The translations under genes were made by a program, and so were the position numbers. Below, in pieces: positions 5,968 to 8,336 of a stretch of 8,336 nucleotides of DNA (position 1 is its first letter; each line of letters opens with the position of its first letter). The notes under the pieces were generated by a model. That model was not told where the DNA came from. It saw only the letters and a list, made by a program, of their open reading frames with translations, and searched no databases. Source of the DNA: an uncultured Planctomycetaceae bacterium (GTDB lineage: Bacteria > Planctomycetota > Planctomycetia > Planctomycetales > Planctomycetaceae); the NCBI GenBank assembly GCA_937952455.1, contig CALFYU010000538.1:1-8336 (forward strand), given 5' to 3'.

Positions 5968-6625
5968 GGGGCGACCGAGAGACGCCGTCTGAAGCGCATG
6001 GTGCAAATCCATGACAAAAACCGATTCTTCGAGGCCAGTGTTTCACAAAATTATATAGGCAAACAACTTATGTCTGAAAATCGCGTCGGCGCTCGTGTGG
6101 GGGTGACATTTCGCCAGGAACCGACACTTTTCACCCGTTTGGGGGTTTAACCCTCCGTGAATTCCCAGATATCGGTGGGAAATCGCCAATGAATCCTCAA
6201 TCGCCCCGAATCACCGGCGGCAAACGTTGCAAATTGCAATGGTGCCATTTCCTAGGTTGAAGAGATTTCACCGAACGATATGCCCACCCACGACGTCTCA
6301 GAGATTGAGGATTTGGCATTCCAAAATGAAAACCCCGCCCGTTATCATGCCGGGGGGCCACACCATGGATCGGCAACATGGTCCGCTGCGCGTGACGGGC
6401 CGTCCGCACTCAGCGGAGCGGGGGGTTATGCTCGCCTTCCGCGGCGACCTTAGGGATGTTGCGGGATTTTATTTGCATGCGCGACCGTTTTCGGTTATGG
6501 CTAACATTATATCCTTTGCGGAATAGCGCCGATTCACGAGCATTTCGAGTGATTATACCTAGGTAATCTGACATAATCAGTGAGTGAGGCATTTTTCGAT
6601 CCGAGATCGAGAGAGTGATTATTCC
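5968..6625. other. Long intergenic stretch without a supported gene
   Basis: About 650 bp between the csrA promoter and the receiver-domain gene. Open frames here (+ 5878-6150, + 6227-6526, - 6197-6409) have unprotein-like composition and no ribosome binding site. Visible structure: an inverted repeat GGGTGA (6101-6106)/TCACCC (6131-6136), a CCCCG/CGGGG pair near 6342-6366, a TCCGC-ACTCA-GCGGA hairpin near 6404-6418, an ACCG/CGGT hairpin near 6484-6495, and a perfect TATAAT on the - strand (6506-6511) without a good -35. A weak + strand -10 CATAAT at 6572-6577 could serve the receiver gene. Confidence 0.4.
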
Positions 6626-7186
6626 ATGGTCGCAGAAGATTTCGCCGGCCGCGCCCTCACGGACGTGGTCGTCAATCGGGTCCTGCTCATCGAACAGGAC
6701 ACCGAAGCGGCGCAGTCCATGAAGACGCTGCTCGAAAGCCAGAAGTTCACGGTGTTGACGGCCAAGGACGGCGGCCAGGCACAGTCGATCTTTGTCATGC
6801 GCAAGCCGGATTTTGTCATCACTGAACTGATTCTGCGGGGCGACACTGGATTCGAAATCTGCGAACGCTTCAAACAAGCTGATAAAACGGTGCCGGTCCT
6901 GGTCGTTTCTGAAATTGATCTGGACGAGGCGAAGAAGCTGGCCGCCCGCGTAGGTGCCGACGGATATCTTGTCAAGCCGGTCCCCCCGGAATTGCTCTTG
7001 GCGAAAATTCGGGAGATCGCCGAGAACGCTTGGTGGGAAGTTCATTCCGACCGCCCTCGTGAAGACCGCCGGGTCCGGTTTTCCTGTTCCTGCGGAAAGC
7101 GGGTTCGCGTCCGCCCCGTGCACCGCGCCCAAACTTTGACGAGCCCCGAGTGCGGGGAGCCGACAATGGTGCCCATGCACGACTAA
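6626..7186 (+). CDS. Receiver-domain protein with Glu at the phosphorylation site and a C-terminal ribbon
   Basis: Predicted 186 aa. Residues about 17-133 are a CheY-like receiver: V19-L-L-I with acidic E23 and D25, P61-D-F-V-I-T-E-L-I-L (strand 3), V89-P-V-L-V-V-S95, and D112-G-Y-L-V-K117-P-V. The conserved phospho-accepting Asp falls at E67, while the switch Ser (S95) and Lys (K117) are kept, so phosphorylation by a kinase is unlikely and Glu may lock or mimic the active form. Residues 151-180 look like a small zinc ribbon: C154-x-C156-G, then S173-P-E-C176-G, with Ser where the third Cys is expected. There is no DNA-binding or enzymatic output domain, so it may act by protein contacts. I use the ATG at 6626; a GTG at 6584 is in frame and would add 14 residues. 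No strong ribosome binding site for either. A stand-alone gene ahead of the FHA gene on the same strand. Confidence 0.8.
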   Translation: MVAEDFAGRALTDVVVNRVLLIEQDTEAAQSMKTLLESQKFTVLTAKDGGQAQSIFVMRKPDFVITELILRGDTGFEICERFKQADKTVPVLVVSEIDLDEAKKLAARVGADGYLVKPVPPELLLAKIREIAENAWWEVHSDRPREDRRVRFSCSCGKRVRVRPVHRAQTLTSPECGEPTMVPMHD

Positions 7187-7268
7187 CGAACACATTCTGC
7201 GCGCAGTCGCCCGTTATTTTGACTCGCCGCCAGGACTATCCTTTCCGACGTCAATCGATTATCAACGT

Positions 7269-7305
7269 CAACTCCGCGCGGCCATTGGGTCCGCGCAGCG
7301 AGTTG
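7269..7305 (+). terminator. Two-tier hairpin after the receiver gene, possible terminator
   Basis: An outer 6-bp stem CAACTC/GAGTTG (7269-7274 with 7300-7305) holds an inner 6-bp stem GCGCGG/CCGCGC (7276-7281 with 7291-7296) and a 9-nt loop. A T-run follows only after about 10 nt (7316-7320), so it may end the receiver-gene transcript or may be a structured FHA-gene leader. Confidence 0.4.
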
Positions 7306-7409
7306 TCGACGAGGATTTTTCGCAGTTTTATTCTGGTCCTCTTCTTATTCTTACCGCAAAATTGAGGCGCTGGTCTGATACTTATTCCTATCATTCGAGG
7401 CGGTTGGTC

Positions 7410-7934
7410 ATGGCGACGTTGATCGTTCAAAATGGAAAGCATCAGGGTACAAAAATCCCTCTCCCTGCCCGGGAAGTGACCGTCGGACGAGACGACAAAT
7501 GTTATGTCCGGTTGACCTCGGGTGACGTCAGCCGAATTCACTGTTCGCTCCGCGCAACGAACGAGGGGGTGCTGGTCAAAGACAACGGCAGCCAAAACGG
7601 GGTCATCATCAACGGGATGAAAATCGACGGGGAACAGATGCTGCGCCCCGGAGATCTGTTGAAAATCGGTCCTGTGAAATTCACGATGGAACTTCCGCAA
7701 CCGACCAAACCGGTCGACACCGCCGACGACGACAGCATCGCCACCTGGCTGGCGGAAGGGGACACCAACGCCGCTGCCGCCGACTCGGAGACCACTGAAA
7801 TCCACACTAGCGAGGGGAGCCGCGAACACGCTGCCACCAAGGCGGAATTGCCCCCCGTGGAACCTGAACCGAAGTCGATTGCCGAAGAGGCCCAGGACAT
7901 CATTCGCCGGCACTTTGAAATGAAAAAGAAATAA
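7410..7934 (+). CDS. FHA-domain protein
   Basis: Predicted 174 aa, soluble. Residues about 3-95 form a forkhead-associated domain, a beta-sandwich that binds phosphothreonine peptides. The signature residues are all present: G26-R27, S41-R-x-H44, N59-G-S, N63-G64 and a second N68-G69. Residues about 98-155 are an acidic, Ala/Thr/Pro-rich linker, and the last part (about 156-174) is a basic amphipathic helix ending in three lysines. There is no kinase, transmembrane or GGDEF domain, so it is an adaptor-type FHA protein; its partner is not visible in the window. The ATG at 7410 has GAGG 9 nt upstream (7397-7400). It precedes rsmD by 61 bp on the same strand, so the two may be cotranscribed. Confidence 0.92.
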   Translation: MATLIVQNGKHQGTKIPLPAREVTVGRDDKCYVRLTSGDVSRIHCSLRATNEGVLVKDNGSQNGVIINGMKIDGEQMLRPGDLLKIGPVKFTMELPQPTKPVDTADDDSIATWLAEGDTNAAAADSETTEIHTSEGSREHAATKAELPPVEPEPKSIAEEAQDIIRRHFEMKKK

Positions 7935-7995
7935 CTCGTTCGGTCGATGGTCGCCTCCGACGGCCGTCCGCGAGTGATTGATTTCCCCCCAATTG

Positions 7996-8336
7996 ATGCG
8001 CATCATTTCCGGAAAGTACCGCCGCCGCAAACTGCTCGCCAATCCCGGTCAAACGACCCGCCCAATTACCGATCGGGTCAAGGTGGCATTGTTTGATCGG
8101 CTGGAGGAGAAGCTCGCCGGTGCCTGCGTGGCGGACGTGTTCGCCGGGACGGGGAGCCTGGGCTTGGAGGCGCTCAGCCGCGGCGCACGGTTGGCTGTTT
8201 TGATCGAACAGGACCACCGCGCATGGGAGCTGCTCCGCGACAATGTGCAGGCGATCGGTGTGGAAAACGAGTCGCTCTGCTGGAGAACCAATGCGCTCCG
8301 CTCGTCATTCAAGCCCAAGGGGCTCGACGATTGGAC
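7996..8336 (+). CDS. rsmD: 16S rRNA (guanine966-N2)-methyltransferase RsmD, 5' part
   Basis: RsmD methylates N2 of G966 in helix 31 of 16S rRNA, using S-adenosylmethionine, on assembled 30S particles. The first 113 codons are present and the gene runs off the window. M1-R-I-I-S-G-K-Y-R-R-R and R22-P-I-T-D-R-V-K-V-A-L-F-D are the family's N-terminal signature, and D47-V-F-A-G-T-G-S-L-G-L-E-A-L-S-R-G is the SAM-binding motif I, with E71 at the end of strand 2 where the ribose is bound. The catalytic D-P-P-(Y/F) motif would lie beyond the edge. The ATG at 7996 is fixed by homology, although no clear Shine-Dalgarno precedes it. Confidence 0.95.
   Translation, partial: MRIISGKYRRRKLLANPGQTTRPITDRVKVALFDRLEEKLAGACVADVFAGTGSLGLEALSRGARLAVLIEQDHRAWELLRDNVQAIGVENESLCWRTNALRSSFKPKGLDDW

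Noticed and set aside
6410..7195. A 261-codon open frame on the - strand opposite the receiver gene
   Set aside because: The + strand carries clear receiver motifs; the - strand product has no recognisable domain and starts inside the other gene's 3' end.
7251..8042. A 263-codon open frame on the - strand opposite the FHA gene
   Set aside because: The FHA signature and the RsmD start are on the + strand, and this frame covers both plus intergenic DNA.

Overview
The window looks like chromosomal DNA from a planctomycete-type bacterium. I infer this from the gene mix (a lone CsrA, an FHA protein next to rsmD, a receiver domain fused to a small Cys ribbon, a CBM9-like protein without a signal peptide) and from the moderately GC-rich, loosely packed layout. 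No gene here fixes the genus. I see no mobile element, CRISPR array or phage gene.

Left part (1-3600): a small + strand gene at 320-784 encodes an alkyltransferase-like (ATL/MGMT-fold) DNA-binding domain with tryptophan at the alkyl-acceptor cysteine position and a very acidic tail. It converges, across a strong hairpin, on a UvrA-family ATPase gene on the - strand (906-3477). That uvrA gene is broken by a frameshift at about 2866-2880, which looks like a deletion of roughly 26 bp between two copies of an 8-bp repeat. It also lacks most of the UvrA insertion domain. ATL proteins are known to hand alkylated guanines to nucleotide excision repair through UvrA, so the pairing is suggestive.

Middle part (3600-5200): a + strand gene for a CBM9-like beta-sandwich protein, a - strand gene of unknown function (about 124 aa), and tRNA-Glu(UUC) on the - strand with a clear sigma70-type promoter.

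Right-centre part (5200-6625): csrA on the - strand. Its leader has a good promoter, then two mutually exclusive hairpins, the second followed by a T-run. This is the architecture of a transcription attenuator, or alternatively of a separate small RNA of about 90 nt. It is the most unusual regulatory structure in the window. About 650 bp beyond the csrA promoter holds no convincing gene.

Right part (6626-8336): three + strand genes: a receiver-domain protein with Glu replacing the phospho-accepting Asp and a degenerate C-terminal zinc ribbon, an FHA-domain protein, and the first 113 codons of rsmD (16S rRNA m2G966 methyltransferase), which runs off the window end.
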